The notes beneath the pieces were generated by a model, which was not told the origin of the DNA, made no database searches, and was given only the letters and a program-made list of their open reading frames with translations. From Spirochaetota bacterium (lineage in GTDB: Bacteria > Spirochaetota > UBA4802 > UB4802), in contig JAKPOE010000143.1 in NCBI GenBank assembly GCA_029548025.1, positions 1-8,351 of the forward strand: DNA of 8,351 nt. The letters are read 5' to 3'. Positions within the stretch are counted from its first letter, which is position 1. Every line of letters starts with the position of its first letter. Made by a program: the position numbers and the translations under genes. Below are positions 1 through 6,362 of the stretch, piece by piece.

Positions 1-1207
1 TTAATCCAAGATACGAATCATTTGACAACGCTATTGCCTCATCAATTGTATCATACGGCATAACGCCTACTATGGGTCCAAAGGTTTCATCTTTCATTGT
101 CAGCATATCATGGTTAACATCCGTAAGTACCATACATGGCATAAACTGGCCTTTTTTACTATTAACCTTTGATTTTGCATATATGGTTGCACCTTTTTTA
201 ACAGCATCGTCAATATGATGTTGTACTACCTCCATCTGCCTCTTTGTTGTCATCGCACCAATATCGGATGAGATATCACTCCCATCACCAACTCGCAATG
301 ATTCTACCATGCCCTTTAAGATTGTAAGGAATTTATTATATACTTTTCTATCGACATATATCCTTTCAACCCCTCCGCATGACTGCCCTGCATTTTGCAT
401 ACCTGCCCATACAGCACCTGCAGCAGCTCTATACAGATCGGCATCATCACAAACAATCATTGGGTCATTGCCACCAAGTTCAAGTACCAGAGGAGTTAAT
501 CGTTCAGATGCTTTCTTCATAAGGTATTTGCCCACCCTTACCGAACCAGTAAAAAACAATTTATCTATACCAGCCTCAATGAATGCATCACCAGCAATAC
601 TACCCGGCATATTGATATAGGTAAATATATGAGGGGGTAATTCAGCTGCTTCAATACACTCTTTTAAAATATGACCTACACATTGTGTTTCTGAAGCTGT
701 TTTTACTATTACTGCATTCCCTGCTAACAATCCCATGATAATTTCAGAATAAGGAATGGAAAATGGATAATTCCATGGTGATATAATACCTACAACACCA
801 TAGGGAACACGCACTATTTTACTTCGCTTATTGACAAACAATATAGAACCCATGGGTAGCTTTCTATCGTTCAGGAATTTTTGTGCATTTTTACAATAAA
901 ACCTTGTAGCAAGCACAGCAGGAACTATCTCAGCCGTCAATGCATCAACTATTGTTTTACCATTATCCTGAGAAATTACTTTAGCAATTTTCTCTGCGTT
1001 CTGTTGTAGAAAATCAATACATTTTTTTATATGGTGCACCCGTTGCTTAACAGGTAAGGCCTGCCATAAAGGTTGTGCTATACGGGCTTCTTCAACCGCT
1101 TTTTTAACATCTTCAACGGTGTTGACAGGAAAACTTCCTAAAACTTCGCCAGTTGCAGGATTTATGGCAATTGTTTTTTCCTCTTTCTTTGCAGCAGCTT
1201 TTTTCAT
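1..1207 (-). CDS. NAD(P)-dependent aldehyde dehydrogenase, C-terminus cut by window edge
   Basis: This is an aldehyde dehydrogenase superfamily enzyme that oxidises an aldehyde to a carboxylic acid with NAD(P)+, predicted cytoplasmic. I read 402 codons from the ATG at 1207; the gene runs off the left edge, and the family is usually 450-500 residues, so the C-terminal oligomerisation segment is missing. Visible landmarks are SPWNYPF (catalytic Asn146), FTGSVRVGK (cofactor-binding loop, about 219-227), LELGG (general base Glu243), NAGQSCGGVER (nucleophile Cys277) and DETFGPI (Glu374). The Cys loop followed by GVERIYV and the later DIGAMTTKRQ segment resemble the GabD2/ALDH22/diapolycopene-aldehyde dehydrogenase branch rather than classical betaine aldehyde dehydrogenase; this is inference, and the substrate is unknown. 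The N-terminus is Lys/Ala-rich with no signal peptide. The start is supported by GGAGG at 1213-1217, five bases before the ATG. It is transcribed away from the AT-rich gap and has no visible operon partner. Confidence 0.93.
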   Translation of the reverse strand, partial: MKKAAAKKEEKTIAINPATGEVLGSFPVNTVEDVKKAVEEARIAQPLWQALPVKQRVHHIKKCIDFLQQNAEKIAKVISQDNGKTIVDALTAEIVPAVLATRFYCKNAQKFLNDRKLPMGSILFVNKRSKIVRVPYGVVGIISPWNYPFSIPYSEIIMGLLAGNAVIVKTASETQCVGHILKECIEAAELPPHIFTYINMPGSIAGDAFIEAGIDKLFFTGSVRVGKYLMKKASERLTPLVLELGGNDPMIVCDDADLYRAAAGAVWAGMQNAGQSCGGVERIYVDRKVYNKFLTILKGMVESLRVGDGSDISSDIGAMTTKRQMEVVQHHIDDAVKKGATIYAKSKVNSKKGQFMPCMVLTDVNHDMLTMKDETFGPIVGVMPYDTIDEAIALSNDSYLGL

Positions 1208-1313
1208 TTTTTCCTCCAGTTAAAAATAATTTTACCCCTATCTATTTAGGTATAATAATTGCTATCTTTATTTTTTAATAATATTCAAATGAATCTTATT
1301 TTAATCAACACTA

Positions 1314-1342
1314 CTTATTGTCAGTAATTCAATATTTGTCAA
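1314..1342 (-). promoter_or_regulatory. Candidate promoter for the aldehyde dehydrogenase
   Basis: On the minus strand a perfect -35 TTGACA (1342-1337) is followed after 17 bases by AATAAG (1319-1314), a 4/6 match to the -10 consensus. It would give a leader of about 100 bases before the ATG at 1207. A second TTGACA lies 28 bases further upstream (1370-1365) without a good -10. In DNA this AT-rich the -10 is weak evidence. Confidence 0.3.
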
Positions 1343-1731
1343 GAAATAAAATATTTTATTTGTCTGTCAATAGTCACTTCATTTTTGTTAATTTTTTCTT
1401 TAGCATTGTCATTACACAATTGTTGTTTTTATGTACACTATCGTTTTATACACATTTTTAAAATTAAGTTTTTCCAATATCAATAATACGATGATATATG
1501 TTTATAATACTTTTCCATGCAAGGGAATGTAAAAAATCTAATTATTAACAGCCTCCTTGTATTTTTAGTTATTTGAAGTTTCGAAATTACAATTACTCTA
1601 TACTTCAATTATTGAACTTACCCTATTACCATTATTATAATCATAATTTTTATTGACAAAATTAAATTTTTAAATTTTCAATATGCTATTTTTTATAGTT
1701 ACATATAAAGCATGATTGAGTAGAATCTATT

Positions 1732-1756
1732 AAATGTATATTTTTTCTATACATTT
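1732..1756. repeat. Perfect inverted repeat, possible operator before the 178-residue gene
   Basis: The arms AAATGTATA (1732-1740) and TATACATTT (1748-1756) are perfect reverse complements around a 7-base spacer, about 48 bases before the ATG at 1804. A weak promoter, TTGAGT (1716-1721) then 17 bases then TATTTT (1739-1744), would place its -10 inside the repeat. This fits an operator for a dimeric repressor, or a hairpin in the leader. No T-run follows, so it is not a terminator for plus-strand transcription. Confidence 0.4.
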
Positions 1757-1803
1757 CGATGCAACGTTATAAAGCATTTCTAATAAAGTAAAAGGGGTAT
1801 TAT

Positions 1804-2340
1804 ATGCCAGCAGCAAACAAAAAACAAACAGCACAAAAAAGTGTAAAAAAAGAAGTGCTCCATAATAATAACACAAACAATGACAATACCAGAAAGTATA
1901 TTAAAGCAATAAATGCACTATTAAAAAAGTTAGATGAAGAAAGCCTTGTATTTTTATATGAACAGGCAAAAGTTTTATTACATAATTTGGAAGTATCCAA
2001 ACTTCAGGAGGAATTTGAAGAACTTGATGCTAAAACAATAACTGCAAAACGTTATAAATTTAGCAAAGAAAAATTAGAAGTTATTGAAGCTGATGATTTG
2101 CGGCATTTTATTTTTGTTATAAATGGTGCCCGCAATTTCTTCAGCCGTGATGAAATGCGGACAATTGTTAAATTATGTCATAGCGCTCCTTCGTTAAAAG
2201 ATGGAATGCGAATGTTATACAACTGGTTTGAGAAAAACAGAAAAGATGTTATTATTGACACTGAGATTGATGGCCCAAATGATAAAGCTTTAGAAACAAT
2301 CTACAATTATATTATAAATCATTATACTGTTTCAAAGTAG
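1804..2340 (+). CDS. Hypothetical 178-residue protein with basic low-complexity N-terminus
   Basis: I do not recognise this protein. It has 178 residues with no signal peptide or membrane segment, so it is predicted cytoplasmic. Residues 1-30 are low complexity, rich in Lys, Gln and Asn, and likely disordered. About residues 30-75 look like one or two amphipathic helices (ALLKKLDEESLVFLYEQAKV). The rest (about 76-178) is charged and probably helical, including a block ADDLRHFIFVINGARNFFSRD and an aromatic C-terminal helix ending NYIINHYTVSK. The ATG at 1804 is preceded by AAAGGGG (1791-1797), six bases away, so the start is well supported. It stands alone: the ALDH diverges from it across the long gap and the 2448-2915 gene converges on it. 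GC is about 32% by eye, lower than the enzyme genes. A helical regulatory or DNA-associated protein is possible, but only because of the basic N-terminal tail. Confidence 0.75.
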   Translation: MPAANKKQTAQKSVKKEVLHNNNTNNDNTRKYIKAINALLKKLDEESLVFLYEQAKVLLHNLEVSKLQEEFEELDAKTITAKRYKFSKEKLEVIEADDLRHFIFVINGARNFFSRDEMRTIVKLCHSAPSLKDGMRMLYNWFEKNRKDVIIDTEIDGPNDKALETIYNYIINHYTVSK

Positions 2341-2377
2341 AACAAACAATTCTTATTGAAAATAGGATTATTCCTTT

Positions 2378-2404
2378 CGTCATTACGGGCTTGATCCGGA
2401 ATCA
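2378..2404. repeat. Remnant of a dispersed palindromic intergenic repeat
   Basis: The string CGTCATTACGGGCTTGATCC and its continuation form an imperfect inverted repeat (ATTaCGG ... CCGgAAT, loop GCTTGAT). It closely resembles the GTCATT-CGGGCTTGA-CCGGAATC type of short dispersed repeat seen in many bacterial genomes, and it is more GC-rich than its surroundings. It lies between two convergent genes, the usual place for such elements. A smaller inverted repeat, TGAAT-CAGA-ATTCA, follows at 2425-2438. There is no T-run, so a terminator role is not supported. Only one copy is present in this window, so calling it a repeat rests on recognising its consensus. Confidence 0.5.
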
Positions 2405-2447
2405 AAATAATTAACGTTAGAGGTTGAATCAGAATTCAGTATAGTAT

Positions 2448-2915
2448 TTATTGCTGTTGTTTGGCTTTTCGTAGTATGTCCGGGTGTGGCCCCCAGTAAA
2501 ATTTGCAGCAAACAATATCTTCTTCTTTATAAAAGCAAAATGTGTAGCCACTGTGCCGATAGTTATCGGTATAGTCATCATCGCCCATTCCATCAAGGAT
2601 TGCTAAAAATTCAAACAGTACATTATCCATGCAGTATGCAATAACCTTTGCCAGCGACATCTTCCACACCTTCTTCACATCCATGAAAAATTCGTACTCA
2701 TCATCAAACAAAACCAGATGAAAGCGCTTCCATGCAGTACCTTTTTCCCTATAGGAAAGCTGCTTAAACGATTGCACGCTAACCTTTTCACACTGAGCAG
2801 CAAAGCTAACCATCCCGGAGATAAACGTCCGCAGTGACATGTCATAGCGCTGTGCATAACTCTGTAATAGTTTTAGGTGCTCAAATGAGATGCATGTTGT
2901 TGTTTCTATGCTCAT
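2448..2915 (-). CDS. Small protein with two predicted ribbon-helix-helix-like units
   Basis: This is a 155-residue cytoplasmic protein of no family I can name. It appears to hold two copies of a strand-helix-turn-helix unit. The first is about residues 5-42 (TTCISFE, helix to RYD, turn MSL, helix RTFISGMVSFAA). The second is about residues 65-104 (FHLVLF, helix to VWK, turn MSL, helix AKVIAYCMDNVLFEF). Both have MSL at the turn, then an aliphatic/aromatic residue and Ile at matching places. This is the layout of MetJ/Arc-type ribbon-helix-helix DNA-binding domains, so a transcriptional regulator that pairs its own two units, or dimerises into a four-unit protein, is plausible but inferred. 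The C-terminal 50 residues are acidic, then aromatic and Cys-rich (FCFYKEEDIVCCKFYWG). An upstream in-frame TTG at 2933 would give 161 residues, but I prefer ATG 2915 because of its ribosome site. It is divergent from the 3080-3577 gene across a Fur-like box. GC is about 45% by eye, clearly above the flanking orphans. Confidence 0.75.
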   Translation of the reverse strand: MSIETTTCISFEHLKLLQSYAQRYDMSLRTFISGMVSFAAQCEKVSVQSFKQLSYREKGTAWKRFHLVLFDDEYEFFMDVKKVWKMSLAKVIAYCMDNVLFEFLAILDGMGDDDYTDNYRHSGYTFCFYKEEDIVCCKFYWGPHPDILRKAKQQQ

Positions 2916-2919
2916 AAAG

Positions 2920-2926
2920 CCCTCCC
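2920..2926 (-). promoter_or_regulatory. Strong Shine-Dalgarno site fixing the 2915 start
   Basis: On the minus strand GGGAGGG ends four bases before the ATG at 2915. It lies inside the extension that an upstream TTG start (2933) would translate, so it selects ATG 2915 and the 155-residue product. Confidence 0.75.
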
Positions 2927-2966
2927 AAAGCAATAGTAATACTGTATGTAGCTAAAAGCATAAAGT

Positions 2967-2986
2967 TATGATAACTATCATTATCA
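2967..2986. promoter_or_regulatory. Fur-like box between divergent genes
   Basis: Read on the minus strand, GATAATGATAGTTATCATA (2985-2967) matches 15 of 19 positions of the classical Fur consensus GATAATGATAATCATTATC, including the first ten in a row. On the plus strand the same site reads TGATAACTATCATTATCA and contains the 5-2-5 palindrome TGATA-AC-TATCA. It lies about 52 bases upstream of the start at 2915 and 94 bases upstream of the start at 3080, where it could control either gene. The high AT content makes chance matches likelier, and other Fur-family regulators (PerR, Zur) are alternatives. Confidence 0.4.
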
Positions 2987-3079
2987 CTCTATTTTACAAA
3001 GCAATTTTTTTATGATTGACTAATAATAGAACCATGTGCCAATTTAATCAAGTACATTATACAATTACTTTTACCATTT

Positions 3080-3577
3080 ATGAAACAACAAAATATTATC
3101 CCATTAAACAAGGTTGAAAAAACCGAACGTTATATCGTTGTCCCCCGCCTGATTAAAGGAAAAGTGCAAAAAGTTGTTAAACCACTAAAAAAAATAAAAG
3201 GTAATTGTCTTTTTACCTGTAATATGCCTCATGCTCTTATTGACTTTATTTACAGAAGTGTAAAGAAATTACATCTTCAGGATAACAAATATATTTTTTC
3301 TCGAGGGAATGTATACATCAATAATAAGGTTGTTCATAATGCTGTATCGACAGTTACTTTAGAATGGGATCTTGGAACATCATTTATCATTCCGCTACGA
3401 TTACAATTTAACTCCTTTGTGATAATTGAAGTTGATAATAAAGATTATAGTGTACGACTTATGGAATTAGTAATACTTATTGCGCTGATGGCACAAGCTT
3501 ACCCTTCACTACCAAGAAGCAAGCATGTAAGCAATGCACAACGGGTACTGACACTGGGATGGAAAAGTATTGAATAA
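3080..3577 (+). CDS. Hypothetical 165-residue protein
   Basis: I do not recognise this protein. It has 165 residues and is strongly basic at the N-terminus (residues about 20-40, with KGKVQKVVKPLKKIKG). A middle section alternates hydrophobic and polar residues and looks rich in beta strand (YIFSRGNVYINNKVV, then TVTLEWDLGTSFIIPLRLQF, then FVIIEVDNKDYSV). A hydrophobic segment, LMELVILIALMAQAYPSLP (about 127-145), could be a buried helix or a short membrane helix; there is no signal peptide. No in-frame start exists upstream before a stop at 3017-3019, and the ATG has no Shine-Dalgarno sequence, so translation initiation may be weak or leaderless-like. It diverges from the 155-residue gene and converges with the kinase-like gene, whose stop is only three bases beyond its own. 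GC is about 28-33% by eye. Confidence 0.65.
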   Translation: MKQQNIIPLNKVEKTERYIVVPRLIKGKVQKVVKPLKKIKGNCLFTCNMPHALIDFIYRSVKKLHLQDNKYIFSRGNVYINNKVVHNAVSTVTLEWDLGTSFIIPLRLQFNSFVIIEVDNKDYSVRLMELVILIALMAQAYPSLPRSKHVSNAQRVLTLGWKSIE

Positions 3578-3580
3578 CTT

Positions 3581-5110
3581 TTACCGTTCTATTTTTTTTG
3601 GTAATCTATACATATATTTCTTCTGGAAAATCCTTTCAGTTACAAACTTGTCTACCTTACGTGCAAACTGAAAAAGACGCCAGATAAAAGCATCGCCTTG
3701 ATAGTATTTTACAATTTCATGAAGTGTAAGAGGCTGTAGTGATTCATCCATTGTACTGAAGAAATAATTTGCTGCTTTTATACATGCTGGTATTAAATCC
3801 TCACGTTTTTCCTTATATAAATTTGCAATGCAGTCAACCACTACTGATCGTAGATCATAGTAACGATCAAGTACTTCCTGTAAAAATAAAGCACGTATAA
3901 TTGATCGTAAAAACCACGGAATATTTTTTAAAAAAAGTTCTGCATTGAGTTGCTCAACACCATTGATGCGATATAATGGCGTACTGGTATCGATATAAAG
4001 CAATGTATCGTTGCTGCCCACATAATTAAGTGCACCATCAGCAGATAGTAACACCCAGTTGGATATCTGTCCATCAATACCAACCTGAATAGAACTATCA
4101 GTTTTATTAAATAAATACCATCTTTTCAATTCAGATAATACTTTGTTGAAAAGTGCCAGCGCATTGACTTCATCTAACCGTTTGACAAGTACATTGCCAA
4201 CCATTTGCGGATTAATTTTTTTCTGCCCTGCATATACTGTATACCAGCCATTGTTTTTGAAATATCTAAATTGCTGTTCTGGAACCTGTATCCCAATTTT
4301 TTGTATTAAAATTTCTCTGTATTCATGATATGCTTTTTTCAGCGCCTCAACATCCTGAAAAGAATTTATAGGAGGCATACGCTTCCACACCCAATCCGGT
4401 TCATATAATTGCATTTTTAGCAATGTTTTATCAATTTGCCAACCGTGTATGGTCTGCATTACTGTGGAGATTTCACCATAACCCAATATTTTAAGTGCAA
4501 TATCCTCGCGATAAAGCCGCGTAAAATCGTTAACAAATTGCTTATATAAAGCGGTGTCTTTTATTAAATTATCTTTGATTCTGTCGTATATCTCAATAAT
4601 TGACCATAAGTTTTCAATATCAAATTGTGAAAAAACAAATGATGCAATATCTTTTGCTTTATCAAATTTTTTGAATGTAGGGATATATCGCTCAAGATAT
4701 GGTAATTGTTCTTTAACCAATGTGTTTATAGAAATGTTTTCTTCACCATAAAAAATATTATATAAATAGCTACAGGCATTGATATTTGCCACATGTCGCA
4801 CTAAATATTGATAAAATCGTATTTTGTCAAAGGTAAGTATAGCCTTATTACCTTTTGAGATAATAGTTATTTCATCATGCAATCCAAACAATCCTTTTAA
4901 TGTATCAATGCTACTTTCATGAATATGTGCATCTTTCAGAATAAATCCTTTTGATGTTTTATTCCACAATGAATAAAAGTTATCTGCCATGGTATGCAAC
5001 TGCCTGTCCACTGTTGCCAGTTGCATAAACCGTATGCGTTTTCGCTTTAGTTCGTAAACTTTATTTAAAAAGACTAAATGTTCTGAAATATCCTTATAGT
5101 CATCAACCAT
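3581..5110 (-). CDS. Conserved-type 509-residue protein with kinase-like motif set
   Basis: No characterised function is known to me; the sequence pattern reminds me of uncharacterised family DUF6206, recalled from memory and not checked. Residues 1-200 are largely helical. From residue 208 a protein-kinase-like series appears in the right order. GYGEISTV (210-217) fits the glycine-rich loop GxGxxSxV. VWKR gives Lys243 in the position of the ATP-binding lysine. IDGQISNW supplies Asp346 and Asn351 with the exact five-residue spacing of the kinase catalytic loop (HRDxxxxN). LLYIDTSTPLY places Asp374 where the metal-binding DFG aspartate would be. The C-terminal 130 residues are helical with RYYDLRSVVVD and NLYKEKREDLIP blocks. 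There is no signal peptide or membrane segment. If the fold is right, it is a small-molecule or atypical kinase (APH/Bud32-like range) or a pseudokinase. The stop of the aminotransferase gene overlaps its ribosome site, so the two are coupled; its 3' end nearly touches that of the convergent gene. Confidence 0.85.
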   Translation of the reverse strand: MVDDYKDISEHLVFLNKVYELKRKRIRFMQLATVDRQLHTMADNFYSLWNKTSKGFILKDAHIHESSIDTLKGLFGLHDEITIISKGNKAILTFDKIRFYQYLVRHVANINACSYLYNIFYGEENISINTLVKEQLPYLERYIPTFKKFDKAKDIASFVFSQFDIENLWSIIEIYDRIKDNLIKDTALYKQFVNDFTRLYREDIALKILGYGEISTVMQTIHGWQIDKTLLKMQLYEPDWVWKRMPPINSFQDVEALKKAYHEYREILIQKIGIQVPEQQFRYFKNNGWYTVYAGQKKINPQMVGNVLVKRLDEVNALALFNKVLSELKRWYLFNKTDSSIQVGIDGQISNWVLLSADGALNYVGSNDTLLYIDTSTPLYRINGVEQLNAELFLKNIPWFLRSIIRALFLQEVLDRYYDLRSVVVDCIANLYKEKREDLIPACIKAANYFFSTMDESLQPLTLHEIVKYYQGDAFIWRLFQFARKVDKFVTERIFQKKYMYRLPKKIER

Positions 5111-5121
5111 AACGACACCTC
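5111..5121 (-). promoter_or_regulatory. Ribosome site overlapping the aminotransferase stop (translational coupling)
   Basis: On the minus strand the aminotransferase stop TGA (5122-5120) runs into GAGGTG (5121-5116), followed by TCGTT and the ATG at 5110. The Shine-Dalgarno sequence therefore shares bases with the upstream stop codon and only nine bases separate the genes. This is a typical arrangement for translational coupling. Confidence 0.75.
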
Positions 5122-6346
5122 ACTTAGATTGCGATAAAGCTTCAAGTGATTTATCAATGGCAGCCATTACCATATCAGCTTCTTTTTTTGTAATGATCAA
5201 AGGTGGTAAAAATTGTATCACCCGCGGATCATTTCCTGAATACACAACATATACACCATTATCATATAAAAGCTTTACCATAAACAGTGCGGTCATCTCA
5301 TCATGAAATGCAAGTCCTAACATCAATCCCAATCCATGTACTGTAAAAGGAGTTTCAGGATAGTGTAAAGTTAAGGCTGCAAGCTTTTCTTTTAAATAGT
5401 TTTCCATGGTCTGCACATGCGCTAAAAGGTTACTATCGCACAAATCTAAAACTGCCATTGCAGCAAAACAACCTATTTCACTGCCGCCAAACGTTGAGAT
5501 ATGAATAAACGGATTTTCTTTAATGAAATATGCATACTGCTCTTTATATACTGTAGCAGTTATTGGATAAATACCACCACTCATTCCTTTACCCATAACA
5601 ACAATATCTGGCGTAACATCAAAATGCTGGAACCCCCACATAGCGCCTGTACGCCCAAAGCCTGTTTGCACCTCATCAATGATAAATAGTGCACCGTGCT
5701 TTTCACACAGCGCCTGTACCTTTTTAAAATAATCCTTATTGGGAACAACAATACCAAGCGTTGCTGGAATTGTTTCAAATATAACGGCTGCTGTTTTGTC
5801 ATCAATCGCTGATTCCAATGCATCAATAGCATTGAATGGAACCTGTAGAAATCCCGGAGGCATTGGTTCAAATGGCTTTTTAAATTTTTCATCACCCGTT
5901 GCGAGAGCAAATCCGGTGTGTCCATGATAACCACCAATTGCAGATAATACAGTAGGGCGGCCTGTCACAGCACGTGCTAATTTAATAGCAGTGTCAATTG
6001 CCTCGCCACCTGAAACACCATAAATTACCTGATTCAATCCCTGTGGTAACGTAGCAGCTAATTTGTTAGCCAGTAAAGCTTTTGGCTTGCTTATTAAATG
6101 ATGGTTGCCAATGTCGTAACGCTGCATCGCTTTTTTTACGGCATCCATTATTATTTTATTTCTGTGTCCTAAATTAAAAACACCACCATTGCAATGGCAG
6201 TTAATAAACCGTTTCCCGGAGATATCATATAAATAAACGCCTCGCCTCTTATGGGGCACCAGCGCAATATCATATTTTTTATACATCTCCACTTTGCCGG
6301 GCGAGACATGCTGTGCATACAAATCCATAATTTTTTCTTTATCCAT
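5120..6346 (-). CDS. Class-III PLP-dependent aminotransferase
   Basis: This 408-residue cytoplasmic enzyme has the full length and motif order of class-III (omega) aminotransferases, which move an amino group to or from a terminal amine, aldehyde or ketone using pyridoxal phosphate. SGGEA (112-116) and GGYHGHTG (138-145) bind the cofactor phosphate and ring. FIIDEVQTGFGRTG holds Asp224, which contacts the PLP nitrogen. MGKGMSGG holds Lys253, the Schiff-base lysine. STFGGSE (284-290) is the loop contributed by the partner subunit. The substrate is not clear: acetylornithine, ornithine, GABA, diamine and beta-amino acid transaminases share these motifs. Near the C-terminus VIQFLPPL has Gln378 where many relatives have the Arg of VIRFxPPL that helps bind the substrate carboxylate; Arg375 is close by. 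The HCNGGVFNLGH segment at 51-61 is also less usual. It is first in an operon with the kinase-like gene and has a strong promoter of its own. The ATG at 6346 is preceded by GGGGG (6351-6355), a modest ribosome site. Confidence 0.93.
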   Translation of the reverse strand: MDKEKIMDLYAQHVSPGKVEMYKKYDIALVPHKRRGVYLYDISGKRFINCHCNGGVFNLGHRNKIIMDAVKKAMQRYDIGNHHLISKPKALLANKLAATLPQGLNQVIYGVSGGEAIDTAIKLARAVTGRPTVLSAIGGYHGHTGFALATGDEKFKKPFEPMPPGFLQVPFNAIDALESAIDDKTAAVIFETIPATLGIVVPNKDYFKKVQALCEKHGALFIIDEVQTGFGRTGAMWGFQHFDVTPDIVVMGKGMSGGIYPITATVYKEQYAYFIKENPFIHISTFGGSEIGCFAAMAVLDLCDSNLLAHVQTMENYLKEKLAALTLHYPETPFTVHGLGLMLGLAFHDEMTALFMVKLLYDNGVYVVYSGNDPRVIQFLPPLIITKKEADMVMAAIDKSLEALSQSK

Positions 6347-6362
6347 AAAACCCCCATGTTTT

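Larger units (their letters stand above)
1208..1803. other. Long AT-rich intergenic region with no gene
   Basis: About 600 bases separate the divergently transcribed aldehyde dehydrogenase and the 178-residue orphan. Composition is strongly AT-biased. I found no ORF with a plausible start and ribosome site. The best Shine-Dalgarno-like string, AAGGAGG read on the minus strand near 1551-1557, is not followed by a start codon at a usable distance. No tRNA-like or CRISPR-like structure is apparent. The region holds a candidate minus-strand promoter and the 25-bp inverted repeat at 1732-1756, both listed separately. It also contains an 18-bp AT-only palindrome at 1344-1361 that chance could explain. 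Confidence 0.7.

Noticed and set aside
309..620. 103-codon plus-strand frame inside the aldehyde dehydrogenase
   Set aside because: It is antisense to a well-supported enzyme with all catalytic motifs; it has no ribosome site and an unstructured Ser/Pro-rich translation.
1344..1361. 18-bp perfect palindrome AAATAAAATATTTTATTT
   Set aside because: It is made only of A and T within a region of very high AT content, where about one such palindrome is expected by chance in 600 bases.
1800..2000. 66-codon minus-strand frame with a very hydrophobic translation, opposite the 178-residue gene
   Set aside because: The hydrophobic residues are what the antisense of a Lys-rich reading frame gives; the plus-strand gene has the ribosome site and better codon pattern.
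2916..2933. Upstream TTG start extending the 155-residue protein by six residues
   Set aside because: The strong GGGAGGG site lies within this extension and is correctly spaced for the ATG at 2915; the TTG itself lacks a ribosome site.
3581..3604. TTACC ... GGTAA repeat with a T-run between convergent genes, considered as a terminator
   Set aside because: The stem is only five pairs and the T-run lies in the loop rather than after the stem, so it does not fit an intrinsic terminator.
5581..5937. 118-codon minus-strand frame overlapping the aminotransferase in another frame
   Set aside because: The aminotransferase frame in the same region carries the PLP-binding motifs; this frame shows no coherent domain.
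1..6346. A single operon joining the aldehyde dehydrogenase with the aminotransferase
   Set aside because: Although both are on the minus strand, two plus-strand genes, a separate small gene and a long gap lie between them, so only a functional link, not co-transcription, can be proposed.
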